Shown here in pieces: positions 8,542-16,787 of a stretch of 64,000 nt of DNA (the stretch's first letter is position 1; each line of letters opens with the position of its first letter). Made by a program: the position numbers and the translations under genes. The DNA is from Cellvibrio sp. 79. Lineage in GTDB: Bacteria; Pseudomonadota; Gammaproteobacteria; Pseudomonadales; Cellvibrionaceae. The stretch is from positions 1,093,957 to 1,157,956 of the forward strand of contig MVDH01000003.1 in the NCBI GenBank assembly GCA_003056245.1, given 5' to 3'. The notes below the pieces were generated by a model that ran no database searches, was not told the DNA's origin, and saw nothing but the letters and a program-made list of their open reading frames with translations.

Positions 8542-8643
8542 CGTAGGGGCGCAATTCATTGCGCCCTTATTGCACAATATCTAACAACGATTTATCACAA
8601 TTAATTCAAGGCGATATTGGGCGCGATAAATCGCGCCCCTACG
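8542..8643. repeat. Pair of REP palindromes flanking the RAYT gene (BIME-like)
   Basis: Unit 1 (8542-8566) is CGTAGGGGCGC...GCGCCC and unit 2 (8619-8643) is its inverted counterpart GGGCGCG...CGCGCCCCTACG. They sit between the M48 protease stop and the RAYT start, in the 148-bp gap, and match the units inside the RAYT gene. Confidence 0.92.
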
Positions 8644-8657
8644 GGTGATATTAATGA

Positions 8658-9926
8658 TTATTGTATACGTTCCAATTTCCCTTTTGCCGCCTCACCAATT
8701 TCCCCACCGCCTTGCGCGGCTTGCTGGAAATATTGGGCAGCTTGCGATTTATTACCTTTGGCGAGAGAAATTTCGCCTAAATAATAAGTGGCAATTTGTG
8801 TAGGCAAATAACGTTGGCTGGTGGTCAAATCTTTTTCAGCAAGATCACGTTTGCCGCTTTCATAATAAGCAATACCGCGCAATGCGTAAGGTTTGAAATA
8901 TTTCGGGTTCGCCTGGATTGCTTTATCAAAGGCACCAACTGCTTCATCGGTTTTCTTTTGTTGCAGCAATAGTTGGCCTTTCATTTCCCAGAATAAATTT
9001 TCCCTGGGTTGCTGGGCGATGGATTGATCGACATAACTTTGTGCATCGATATATTTTTTCTCGCCTGCTAATTTTTGTGCTTTTTGATAATTTTCGTAGG
9101 CTTTTTTATCTTTATTCACTTGCGCCATTGCGCGTTGGAACGCTTCTTTGTTGCGCACGCCGCCAGGGTATTTCGCCGCTGTTACCTTGTTTTTATCCAC
9201 GCGCTCTTGTGATGGCGGGTGGCTGGCAAACAAACCTTCAATAAAGCCGGAATTACGACCTTCCGATAACTTCACAAAAATTTCCTGCAACTCAACAGCA
9301 GCCTGGGCATCGTAACCGGCCTTGGCCATGTACTTGATACCCACTTCATCGGATTGCAATTCGTGGCCACGGCCGTATTTTGCTTGCCAGGCTTGTGCCC
9401 CCACGGCTAATGCCCCCATGCCCAAGGCACCGGCTTCCGGTTTTTTCTCGGAGATGGCAACACCCGCAATTAACACAGCACCACCCAACAACACATTTTG
9501 TGTTTGCTGCTGGGCACCGTGGCGCGCGGCAGCGTGGACAATCTCATGGCCAAGAACCGAGGCGAGTTGGGCTTCATCCTCCAGATACACCAGCAAGCCG
9601 CGGTTAATCGCCAGTTTTCCGCCGGGCATCGCCCAGGCATTGGGAACATCATTATTGAGTACTACAAATTCGTAGGGCAGGTCAGGGCGATCGCTCACCG
9701 CCGCGAGCTTTTTGCCAACCGCTTGCACATAACTGGTAAGGCCAGGATCAACCGCATACTGGCCACCTTGTGATTGCTGGGCCGGGCCATAGTTCTGCGC
9801 GCCTGAAGCAACTTCCTGCTCTGGCGACATTAATGAGATCTGGCTTTTACCGGTAACCGGGTTGGTCACACAGCCGGTTACTGTCAGCAATAAACTGATG
9901 CCCAGAAGACGAAAGAGAATGTTCAT
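8658..9926 (-). CDS. M48-family metalloprotease lipoprotein with C-terminal TPR repeats
   Basis: Signal peptide with lipobox (LTVTGC, Cys19) places it in the periplasm as a lipoprotein. The zinc motif HEIVH (residues 127-131) and the downstream ELQSD (from E190) form the M48 active site. Residues from about 265 to the end hold several TPR-like repeats (EKKYIDAQSYVDQSIAQQP, KTDEAVGAFDKAIQANPKY, GKRDLAEKDLTTSQRYLP). This matches the BepA/YfgC or LoiP-type periplasmic quality-control proteases, which act on misassembled outer-membrane proteins; 422 residues is shorter than BepA (487) but the layout agrees. Ribosome site AGGAG before ATG 9926. Transcribed divergently from the DUF4265 gene. Confidence 0.9.
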   Translation of the reverse strand: MNILFRLLGISLLLTVTGCVTNPVTGKSQISLMSPEQEVASGAQNYGPAQQSQGGQYAVDPGLTSYVQAVGKKLAAVSDRPDLPYEFVVLNNDVPNAWAMPGGKLAINRGLLVYLEDEAQLASVLGHEIVHAAARHGAQQQTQNVLLGGAVLIAGVAISEKKPEAGALGMGALAVGAQAWQAKYGRGHELQSDEVGIKYMAKAGYDAQAAVELQEIFVKLSEGRNSGFIEGLFASHPPSQERVDKNKVTAAKYPGGVRNKEAFQRAMAQVNKDKKAYENYQKAQKLAGEKKYIDAQSYVDQSIAQQPRENLFWEMKGQLLLQQKKTDEAVGAFDKAIQANPKYFKPYALRGIAYYESGKRDLAEKDLTTSQRYLPTQIATYYLGEISLAKGNKSQAAQYFQQAAQGGGEIGEAAKGKLERIQ

Positions 9927-10033
9927 AGTGAGACTCCTTATGAATGAGCTGCGTATAATGCCACAGCTTTTTTATTTAGCACCTGACCGCTTTTCTTAAG
10001 CGCCTGAATGTTAACCAGTAAGTGACCGCATTG

Positions 10034-10516
10034 ATGAAATCCCTGCAAATTATTGAACTCTTCGCCGGTGTTGGCGCCGATAACAAACCTATCGTAGAAC
10101 AACTGCAAGTCCGTGAATTGGAAGACGGCACCCTGCAACTGGTGCAATCGCCCGCCTTCGCCAAAGGCCTGGCCAGCGGCGATGTAGTGCGCATGCTGCC
10201 CGAAACCCGCGAGTTCGACCTGGTTAAACGTAGCGGCAATTTAAGCATCCGCGTGTTTAGCCGTGGCGATGCCGGTGCACTATCTGACCAGCTCACTCCC
10301 GAGCTGGAAAAACTCGGTGGCGAGCTGGACCGCGAAACACCGCGCATGCTGGTATTCAGTATCCATGTTAGTTGCGGCTTTGAAGCCATCGAGGAAATCC
10401 TCAATCGCTATGTCGGACAAGACGGCCAAAGCGCCTGGATGTACGGCAACGTCTACGACCCCACCGACGGCCAAACACCGCTCAACTGGTGGTTGGACAT
10501 CCTGAAACCGGAATAA
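10034..10516 (+). CDS. DUF4265-like protein
   Basis: A 160-residue soluble protein without signal peptide or membrane segment. Sequence features (IELFAGVGADNKPIVEQLQVREL, SPAFAKGLASGDVV, MYGNVYDP..GQTPLNWW) match my memory of the DUF4265 family found in pseudomonads, whose function is unknown. Start taken at ATG 10034; a GTG at 10022 is in frame but offers no better ribosome site. 36 bp separate it from yaaA on the same strand, so they may be co-transcribed. Confidence 0.75.
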   Translation: MKSLQIIELFAGVGADNKPIVEQLQVRELEDGTLQLVQSPAFAKGLASGDVVRMLPETREFDLVKRSGNLSIRVFSRGDAGALSDQLTPELEKLGGELDRETPRMLVFSIHVSCGFEAIEEILNRYVGQDGQSAWMYGNVYDPTDGQTPLNWWLDILKPE

Positions 10517-10552
10517 GCTTCCTCATTTTTTCCTGCGTGATTATTACTTCCT

Positions 10553-11332
10553 ATGTTGCATGTTATCTCCCCCGCAAAAACGCTGGATTTCGAATCAGCC
10601 CCGGCCATTGACGACCATACCCAGCCACAGTTTCTGGCGCACTCACAGGAGCTGGTTGGCCAACTGCGCAAACTCAAACCGACAGAGGTTTCCAGTTTGA
10701 TGAGCATCAGTGAAAAACTCGGCGAGCTGAATGCCCAACGCTTTCAGGATTGGCAATTGCCTTTTTCACCGCGCAATGCAAAACAAGCGGTGCTCGCATT
10801 CAAAGGCGATGTTTACACCGGGATGCAGGCGGAATTGTTTAGCAAGAAAGATTTCACGTTTGCACAACAACACTTGCGTATCCTCAGCGGCTTATACGGT
10901 TTGTTGCGGCCGCTCGATCTGATCCAGCCTTATCGCCTGGAAATGGGAACCGGTTTTGCGAACAAACGCGGCAAAAATTTGTATCACTTCTGGGGCGATA
11001 TCATTACCGATCAACTCAACTGTGAATTGCAAACCCGTAAGGAAAAAGTGCTGGTGAACCTTGCCTCTACCGAATACTGGAGCTCTGTAACCCCCAAAAA
11101 ACTGGACGCAGAAGTCATTACACCGGTATTTAAAGATCGTAAAAACGGCCACTACAAAATCATCAGTTTTTTTGCCAAGAAAGCGCGCGGAATGATGAGT
11201 GCTTACATCATCCAGCAGCAACTAAAAAACAGCGAAGCGCTGAAAAACTTTGATATCGCCGATTACTGTTTTAATGAAGCAATGTCGACTGCCAACGAAT
11301 GGGTATTCACGCGCGAAGAGCAAACAACCTGA
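10553..11332 (+). CDS. yaaA: Peroxide stress protein YaaA (DUF328/UPF0246)
   Basis: 259 residues, the normal length of the family, starting with the conserved MLHVISPAKTLDFES and containing AFKGDVYTGM, LRILSGLYGLLRPLDLIQPYRLEMGT, LVNLASTEYW and MMSAYIIQQQ. In E. coli YaaA lowers free iron during peroxide stress and has DNA-binding ability with a helix-hairpin-helix element. Cytoplasmic. ATG 10553 fits the family N-terminus. Confidence 0.95.
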   Translation: MLHVISPAKTLDFESAPAIDDHTQPQFLAHSQELVGQLRKLKPTEVSSLMSISEKLGELNAQRFQDWQLPFSPRNAKQAVLAFKGDVYTGMQAELFSKKDFTFAQQHLRILSGLYGLLRPLDLIQPYRLEMGTGFANKRGKNLYHFWGDIITDQLNCELQTRKEKVLVNLASTEYWSSVTPKKLDAEVITPVFKDRKNGHYKIISFFAKKARGMMSAYIIQQQLKNSEALKNFDIADYCFNEAMSTANEWVFTREEQTT

Positions 11333-11512
11333 AGCAATATCCGCGACGTTTTTGAGTTGAAACCCTATATACCGGAAAAGATGGCCCGGTTTACAGTGGC
11401 GCCAAAAACAATCTTAGCGAAGGATTGCAATAGCTACTCCGGCTACCTACATTGGCAGAATTTTAAAATTCGAATAAACGATAGGATATCGTCCAATGGG
11501 TAATTGCACTTC

Positions 11513-11896
11513 ATGACAGTCAGCCACGCTTATCTGGATCGCGTCATCGCCAATTTGTCGGGCGTGGCAGAGATTTCCTATCGCCGTATGTTTAATGGTG
11601 CGGGCATTTATCATCGCGGCGTGCAATTTGCGTTGGTTATTAACGATAAGCTCTATTTCCGCGCGGATGATGATTCGCGCCAGTTATACCTGCAACAAGG
11701 GATGAGCGCTTTTCAACCGCGCGCGGCGGTGCAAGTTGAATCCTGTTTTTTCCAATTGCCTGACTATGTGCTCACCACTCCCACTGAGCTTCGCTACTGG
11801 ATGCGCATCGCAGTGGAAGCGGCTAAATCCGGTCATTTTAGCGATGATGAAACTACCCTCGAAACACCTATCCGCCATCTGCGCCAACGTGCATAA
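11513..11896 (+). CDS. TfoX/Sxy N-terminal-domain protein
   Basis: 127 residues consisting of the TfoX N-terminal domain only: SYRRMFNGAGIYHRGVQFALVINDKLYFRADD and a LPDYVL...LRYWMRIAVEAA tail. Full TfoX/Sxy competence regulators have a second C-terminal domain that is missing here, so this is a single-domain relative rather than a proven competence activator. Start at ATG 11513; a TTG nine bases upstream is in frame. Ribosome site weak (GGG about 12 bases upstream). Confidence 0.8.
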   Translation: MTVSHAYLDRVIANLSGVAEISYRRMFNGAGIYHRGVQFALVINDKLYFRADDDSRQLYLQQGMSAFQPRAAVQVESCFFQLPDYVLTTPTELRYWMRIAVEAAKSGHFSDDETTLETPIRHLRQRA

Positions 11897-11976
11897 GTAG
11901 ATCTACCTGTGCTTATTGACGCGCAAATTCGGCGTGCGTGAACTAGGCTCATAGGATTACATTCGAGGGACATATC

Positions 11977-12849
11977 ATGGCAATCCGCATCCTGGTGGTG
12001 GATGACGCGACCTTTATCCGCGACATGATCAAGAAACAACTGCGCGATAAAATTCCGGGCGCAGAAATTATTGATGCCCCTGATGGCGCGCGCGCGCTCG
12101 CGCAAATGAAAAACCAATCGGTGGATTTAATTCTGTCCGATTGGGAAATGCCCAATATGACCGGTGCGGAATTGCTCAGCACTGTGCGCGCTATGCCCAA
12201 TTCGGAAAAAACGCCTTTCATTATGATTTCCAGTCGCGGCGATAGAAACCATATCGTTAAAGCAATTGAACTGGGCGTGTCCGACTATTTAAGTAAACCG
12301 TTTTCAGCCGAAGAGCTGCTAAAAAAAGTCTTCAAACAACTCAAAGTGGTTGGTAAAACCCCGGCACAACGCGCGAGTGGTGCGACCACCCAGGGGATAG
12401 CGTTTGCATCAGTTGATGTACTGACCGGTGGCCGCGCAGAATCCGCAGCAGCACCGAAGCCGGTTAACCCGTTCGCCAATAGCAGTGCCAGCGCGCTGGG
12501 AGCCAAACCCGCCATCAAAGCAGTGGACACACCGAAAACAGCCAAGGGTAAGGCCCAATTGCGCTTTGCTAATAACCGGACGTTTAATTGCGTTATCCGC
12601 GAAATGTCATTGCAGTTAATGAACGGATTAATGCAACGCACTGACGATTTACCCGGCGTATTTGAACAAGCGGTGGTAGATATAGAAACGGGCGATGGCA
12701 ATAATCTCGCACGCGTGAATGGCTATGTGCACAGCATTCAAGCCGGCGAAAATCGCCCGGATACCAACGTAGTAAAAATCGTCATTCGCTTTGTCGATAA
12801 CGATGCCGAAAAATTTGAAACCCTGTCGAAATACATTGCCCAGATGTAA
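11977..12849 (+). CDS. Response regulator: CheY-like receiver plus C-terminal PilZ-like domain
   Basis: Residues 1-120 form a receiver domain with the acidic pair D9/D10, phosphoacceptor D55 (LILSDWEMPN) and K107 (YLSKPF). An Ala/Pro-rich linker (about 120-185) leads to a 100-residue C-terminal domain starting KAQLRFANNRTFNC. I think this is a PilZ-related fold, but the RxxxR and D/NxSxxG c-di-GMP signatures are not obvious, so binding of c-di-GMP is uncertain. No DNA-binding domain is seen. Ribosome site GAGGGA before ATG 11977. Stands alone; no kinase directly adjacent. Confidence 0.8.
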   Translation: MAIRILVVDDATFIRDMIKKQLRDKIPGAEIIDAPDGARALAQMKNQSVDLILSDWEMPNMTGAELLSTVRAMPNSEKTPFIMISSRGDRNHIVKAIELGVSDYLSKPFSAEELLKKVFKQLKVVGKTPAQRASGATTQGIAFASVDVLTGGRAESAAAPKPVNPFANSSASALGAKPAIKAVDTPKTAKGKAQLRFANNRTFNCVIREMSLQLMNGLMQRTDDLPGVFEQAVVDIETGDGNNLARVNGYVHSIQAGENRPDTNVVKIVIRFVDNDAEKFETLSKYIAQM

Positions 12850-12949
12850 AGCCCTGACGGCATTCAACCTGCAATCCCGCACTCACTGGCTATACTCAAC
12901 ACCATAGTTGTTGATCACCAGCGCAGTGCTGGCATTTCAGGTTGTTTCC

Positions 12950-14206
12950 ATGGCTGTTAATTCCCATTTCCCTCTCTGGTCGGCAGTACTGTTAATGGTT
13001 GCCACCTCGTTTTCCCAGGCTGATATCGATCACCGGTTCTCCGGCTTTGCGACTGTGGGCGTGGCGATTAACAATAATCCGGACCTGGTTTTTCGCAATG
13101 ACGTAACCCAGGATAACGGTGCCTATAAAAATAACGGCTTTTGGCTAAATGACACACGCCTCGGCTTGCAATGGCAGGGACGGTGGTCATCCGAATGGGA
13201 AACCACGGTGCAAGTTGTCGCCAAAGACCGATTCGATAACACCCTTGCCAACTCCATCGAATGGGCCTTTATCCGTTATCGCCCCATTGATGGACTGGAT
13301 TTACGCCTCGGCCGCCTCGGGGCCGATGCATTTATGCTCTCGGATTTCCGCCAAGTCGGATACACACTGCCCTGGGTGCGTCCGCCGCAGGATTTGTACG
13401 GAATTACATCACTCTATAATTTCGACGGTTTTGACCTGACCAAACGTTTCGCCCTGGGCGATGCCATGCTCAACCTCAAAACGTTTTATGGCAACTCCAA
13501 CGAAAAATATCCCACCGGTTTTGATAACGGCCAATTCACCAAATTTGATTTTGATTTATTCGGTATCAGCGGCACCCTGGAATGGAATGAATGGAAATTG
13601 CGCTACAGCTATGTGGAAGTAGAAGTGAATAGTGACCTCACTAAACCACTGCGCAATATATGGGCGCAAATTGCGATGCAATGGCCACCGGCAAATGATT
13701 TGGTAACCGGTCTGGAAACCGAGGGCAAGCAGTTCCGCTATCACCAAATCGGCCTTAACTACGACAGCAACAACTGGTGGTTCCAAAGCGAATATGTGCG
13801 CATCAATTCCGATCTTATGTTGGTTGTAAATGGCGAACATGCTTATGCAAGCCTCGGCAAACGTTTTGGTTCGCTCAACCTGTATGGGCTCCTGGGCTAC
13901 GCCAGCCCGAGAGAACCCAGCCTGGATATCCCGGTGCCCGTCGGCCTACCGGAACCGTTTGGCTCGCAACTGAATTACCTGGCACAAGCCACCGAAAATC
14001 GCCTGAATGGGGCACGTATTAAACAGCGCAGCTATGGAGTGGGCGCGCGCTGGGATTTCACTCCCAAAATGGCCCTGAAGGTTCAGATTGATAAAGTCTA
14101 TGTCGACCAAACAGGAAGCGGCCTCTGGTTTTCCACCACGGGAACAATCATCACTGGAGATAAAAAACCCACCGTCATTAGCCTTGCCTGGGACATGCTT
14201 TTCTAA
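12950..14206 (+). CDS. Outer-membrane porin
   Basis: 418 residues from ATG 12950, with a signal peptide cut near residue 24 (SFSQA/DID). The mature protein is rich in alternating aromatic/polar strands (FSGFATVGVAINN, LGLQWQGRWSSEWETTVQVVAK, LRLGRLGADAFMLSD) and ends with WDMLF, the terminal Phe used by the outer-membrane assembly machinery. This is typical of a 16-strand porin-like barrel. Its stop codon overlaps the start of the PstS-like gene (TAATG), which implies translational coupling and a joint role with that gene and the diguanylate cyclase after it. Confidence 0.85.
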   Translation: MAVNSHFPLWSAVLLMVATSFSQADIDHRFSGFATVGVAINNNPDLVFRNDVTQDNGAYKNNGFWLNDTRLGLQWQGRWSSEWETTVQVVAKDRFDNTLANSIEWAFIRYRPIDGLDLRLGRLGADAFMLSDFRQVGYTLPWVRPPQDLYGITSLYNFDGFDLTKRFALGDAMLNLKTFYGNSNEKYPTGFDNGQFTKFDFDLFGISGTLEWNEWKLRYSYVEVEVNSDLTKPLRNIWAQIAMQWPPANDLVTGLETEGKQFRYHQIGLNYDSNNWWFQSEYVRINSDLMLVVNGEHAYASLGKRFGSLNLYGLLGYASPREPSLDIPVPVGLPEPFGSQLNYLAQATENRLNGARIKQRSYGVGARWDFTPKMALKVQIDKVYVDQTGSGLWFSTTGTIITGDKKPTVISLAWDMLF

Positions 14207-14634
14207 TGCACAAGCTAGCACTATTCCTGATTGCGCTGATGTTTAGCGGCCAGCTCCGGGCAGACATCCTGGTGATAGTAAATGCGCACAATCCAGTCGT
14301 AACATTGGAGAAAAAACAAGTCGTCGATTTATTTATGGGCCGGGTTTCGGCATTTCCCGGTGGCGGCGCAGCACAGACGCTGGATTTAAAAACCGGCACG
14401 CCATTGCGTGCCGATTTTTACAAACGGCTTACCGGAAAAAGTGAAGCGCAAGTGGATGCCTACTGGGCAACATTGGTATTTGCCGGGCGCATGTCGCCCC
14501 CCAAACAATTTGCCGATGACCGGGAAGTAATTGGCGAGGTAACGAAAAACAAAATGGCGATTGCATATGTTGCACGCCAATCGTTGCCTGGCGGAGTAAA
14601 AATTGTTATGGAATTAACCCAAACCGCTAAATAA
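14206..14634 (+). CDS. Short periplasmic PstS-like (phosphate-binding-type) protein
   Basis: 142 residues with an N-terminal signal peptide (cut near residue 19, LRA/DIL). The body (IVNAHNPVVTLEKKQVVDLFMGRVSAFPGG, LDLKTGTPLRADFYKRLTGK, VTKNKMAIAYV) matches the short proteins annotated as phosphate ABC transporter substrate-binding, about half the size of true PstS. No ABC permease or ATPase genes are near, so transport is unlikely; a sensory binding role for the cyclase encoded next is more plausible. Start overlaps the porin stop codon by one base. Confidence 0.82.
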   Translation: MHKLALFLIALMFSGQLRADILVIVNAHNPVVTLEKKQVVDLFMGRVSAFPGGGAAQTLDLKTGTPLRADFYKRLTGKSEAQVDAYWATLVFAGRMSPPKQFADDREVIGEVTKNKMAIAYVARQSLPGGVKIVMELTQTAK

Positions 14635-14654
14635 ATTTTTTACGCACAGACGCA

Positions 14655-16250
14655 ATGAATATTAAAAGCTTACACATAAAGGTCTCACTCAGTGTCGCTG
14701 CCGGTGCACTACTGGTTGTGCTTTTATCATCGCAATTTTTTTACCAGCGCGATTACGAAAAATCGTTTGCCGAAAGCGAGCGCTCAGTTTTACAACTGCT
14801 GGAAACTGTACAAACTACCGCATCGATTGCCGCTTATGTTGGCAACCGCGAACTTGCGCAACAAGTGGTTACCGGTTTAACCAAAAATGACATTGTCATA
14901 GGAGCAACTATCACGGCAAGCAAGGAAGTTATCGGGCAGGATGGAAAAACGGCGCGCGAAACCCAACAGAAATTGATCTCTATTCCGCTGGTTGCACCGT
15001 TCGATGAAAAAGAAATTGTCGGCGAATTATCAGTGATCCCGAATGCCCCGCTGATTGCATTGCGTGCACGCGATTCTGCCATGTCTACTGCGGTGGGTCT
15101 TGCCGCACAATCCACGCTGGTTGCGCTATTAGTATTAATTCTGGTGTATTGGTTGATGACACGGCCACTTTCCACCTTGTCAGGTAGTTTGCATCGCATT
15201 ACACCCGGTGACGGCAGCCGGTTGGATGTTCATAGCATCCATAGCGGCGATGAAATTGGCTTGCTTGCCGGCGATATTAATTCGCTGCTGCACACCGTCG
15301 AAGATATGCTGGAAGAAGAACGGCAATTGCGTCACCGCGTTGAATCACTCGAAACCCGTTTTCGCGGCATCTTTGAGGACAGCAGTGCGGGGATTTTTTT
15401 AGTGCGTGAACGCGGCAACCTGGTTACCGCCAACCCCGCTTTTTTTCGGCTCACCGGCATGAATGAACAACAATTTCAAACTGGCGATGAAGATATTGTC
15501 AGCAAAGTATTTCTTGATATCGAACATGCAAAATCGCTAATCAAACTCGCACTGGTCACCAAGCGCCCGCACTCGGCTGATTTGCGTATCGGCAGCGATA
15601 CCGAAGAACATTCGCGCTGGGTTCATTGCATTTTTTCACCCGCCGGTGATAACGCCACAATTGAAGGCGTGATGTACGACGTAACCCAACGCAAGCTTTC
15701 CGAAGCGCGCATTCGCGAACTGGCCGAAACGGATAGCCTCACCGGTTTAAGCAACCGCCAGGCAGCGGATTCTGCGCTGCAAGCACTTATCACCCAAACA
15801 CCGATTGGCGGAAAATCTTTCGCGGTGATGTTGATTGATCTGGATCGATTTAAATATATCAACGACACCTACGGCCATGATGCGGGCGATAAAGTGCTGG
15901 TCACCATCGCAGAGCGTTTGCGTAAACTGGTGCGCGATTCCGATGTCGTTGCGCGCATGGGTGGCGATGAATTTTTTATTATTTTGAATCACGCCGGCAA
16001 TATCGGCATGGTTACGCGCATCGCGCAAAAAATTCTCGATGCGCAGCAAGCACCGATTGAAGTCCAGCCTGGAGTGCTGGAAAAAATTGGCATTAGTATT
16101 GGTATCGCTCTTTATCCCGACCACGGTGACAATCCTCTGAGCCTGCGCAAACACGCTGACCAGGCAATGTATGCTGTTAAACGTCGTGGCAAAAACAACT
16201 TCGCCATCTATGAGCCAGGTAATGAAGATCCGCTGATGGAATCCGCCTGA
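14655..16250 (+). CDS. Membrane-bound diguanylate cyclase (HAMP-PAS-GGDEF)
   Basis: 531 residues: transmembrane helix (about 9-29), a periplasmic sensing part of about 115 residues, second helix (about 145-170), HAMP, a coiled segment, PAS (FRGIFEDSSAGIFLVRERGN) and a C-terminal GGDEF domain with intact MGGDEFF active site and the DSLTGLSNR and LIDLDRFKYINDTYGHDAGD motifs. It should make c-di-GMP. I do not see a clear RxxD inhibitory site just before GGDEF (RDSDVVARMGGDEF has RDSD five residues earlier, which could serve). Starts 21 bp after the PstS-like gene, third gene of the operon. Confidence 0.92.
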   Translation: MNIKSLHIKVSLSVAAGALLVVLLSSQFFYQRDYEKSFAESERSVLQLLETVQTTASIAAYVGNRELAQQVVTGLTKNDIVIGATITASKEVIGQDGKTARETQQKLISIPLVAPFDEKEIVGELSVIPNAPLIALRARDSAMSTAVGLAAQSTLVALLVLILVYWLMTRPLSTLSGSLHRITPGDGSRLDVHSIHSGDEIGLLAGDINSLLHTVEDMLEEERQLRHRVESLETRFRGIFEDSSAGIFLVRERGNLVTANPAFFRLTGMNEQQFQTGDEDIVSKVFLDIEHAKSLIKLALVTKRPHSADLRIGSDTEEHSRWVHCIFSPAGDNATIEGVMYDVTQRKLSEARIRELAETDSLTGLSNRQAADSALQALITQTPIGGKSFAVMLIDLDRFKYINDTYGHDAGDKVLVTIAERLRKLVRDSDVVARMGGDEFFIILNHAGNIGMVTRIAQKILDAQQAPIEVQPGVLEKIGISIGIALYPDHGDNPLSLRKHADQAMYAVKRRGKNNFAIYEPGNEDPLMESA

Positions 16251-16313
16251 TCTGTATCAGGAACCCTTGTTATAACCACAGTTACAACCAACTCGCATCT
16301 ATTAATTCGCACT

Positions 16314-16340
16314 AAAAATGTAAACGATTACATTTTTTTT
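16314..16340 (+). terminator. AT-rich hairpin with T-run after the diguanylate cyclase operon
   Basis: AAAAATGTAA (16314-16323), ACGA loop, TTACATTTTT (16328-16337) with the T-run to 16340, about 64 nt past the stop. The stem is AT-rich, so termination may be weak; the same bases form a LacI-type palindrome (see next entry). Confidence 0.5.
16319..16332. promoter_or_regulatory. LacI-family/cre-like operator upstream of tpiA
   Basis: TGTAAACGATTACA is a near-perfect CG-centred palindrome (one mismatch), the shape bound by LacI/GalR-family repressors and identical to the Gram-positive cre consensus. A second CG-centred half-match, GAAACGTTTTC, lies near 16353-16363. Both are upstream of the small ORF and tpiA. 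Confidence 0.4.
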
Positions 16341-16539
16341 GGGTAATGTAACGAAACGTTTTCACACAAAAATGAACAAAAAATAGGATTAAAAACTCAA
16401 TAAAAACCATTTTTTGAGAAAATATTTTCACTTCCCGCTTGCTCGATTTCATTTGCCTGTGTAGCATTTTTACCAACGGCTCGACAGAAGCCCACCTTAT
16501 CGGCAATACACACAGTCATCCATCACAGAGGTAATCCCA

Positions 16540-16740
16540 GTGAACAGGACTCATGTAACTGCCGCTAACCCACAGCAGAACGCGGACTCTGATAAAGCGC
16601 AGCCACAAGCAGCGCAATCCACCAATACCCTGGCGAGCTACCAATGCTTTCCATTCACCTACACCTATTACGGGTTCAGCACCGAGGCCTGCGTGTATGA
16701 AACACCCGTGGCAGTCGCGCCCGACAATCCGCATACTTAA
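16540..16740 (+). CDS. Small hypothetical protein upstream of tpiA
   Basis: A 66-codon frame starting with GTG preceded by AGAGG at eight-base spacing, ending 47 bases before tpiA. The product is Ala/Gln-rich at the N-terminus and Tyr/Phe-rich in the middle (CFPFTYTYYGF) with two cysteines; no signal peptide or known motif. It could be a real small gene or a leader peptide for tpiA. I do not recognise it. Confidence 0.4.
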   Translation: MNRTHVTAANPQQNADSDKAQPQAAQSTNTLASYQCFPFTYTYYGFSTEACVYETPVAVAPDNPHT

Positions 16741-16787
16741 CATTGCAATATCCATTCATAACGACAACAAGATCAACCGGGAACAAC

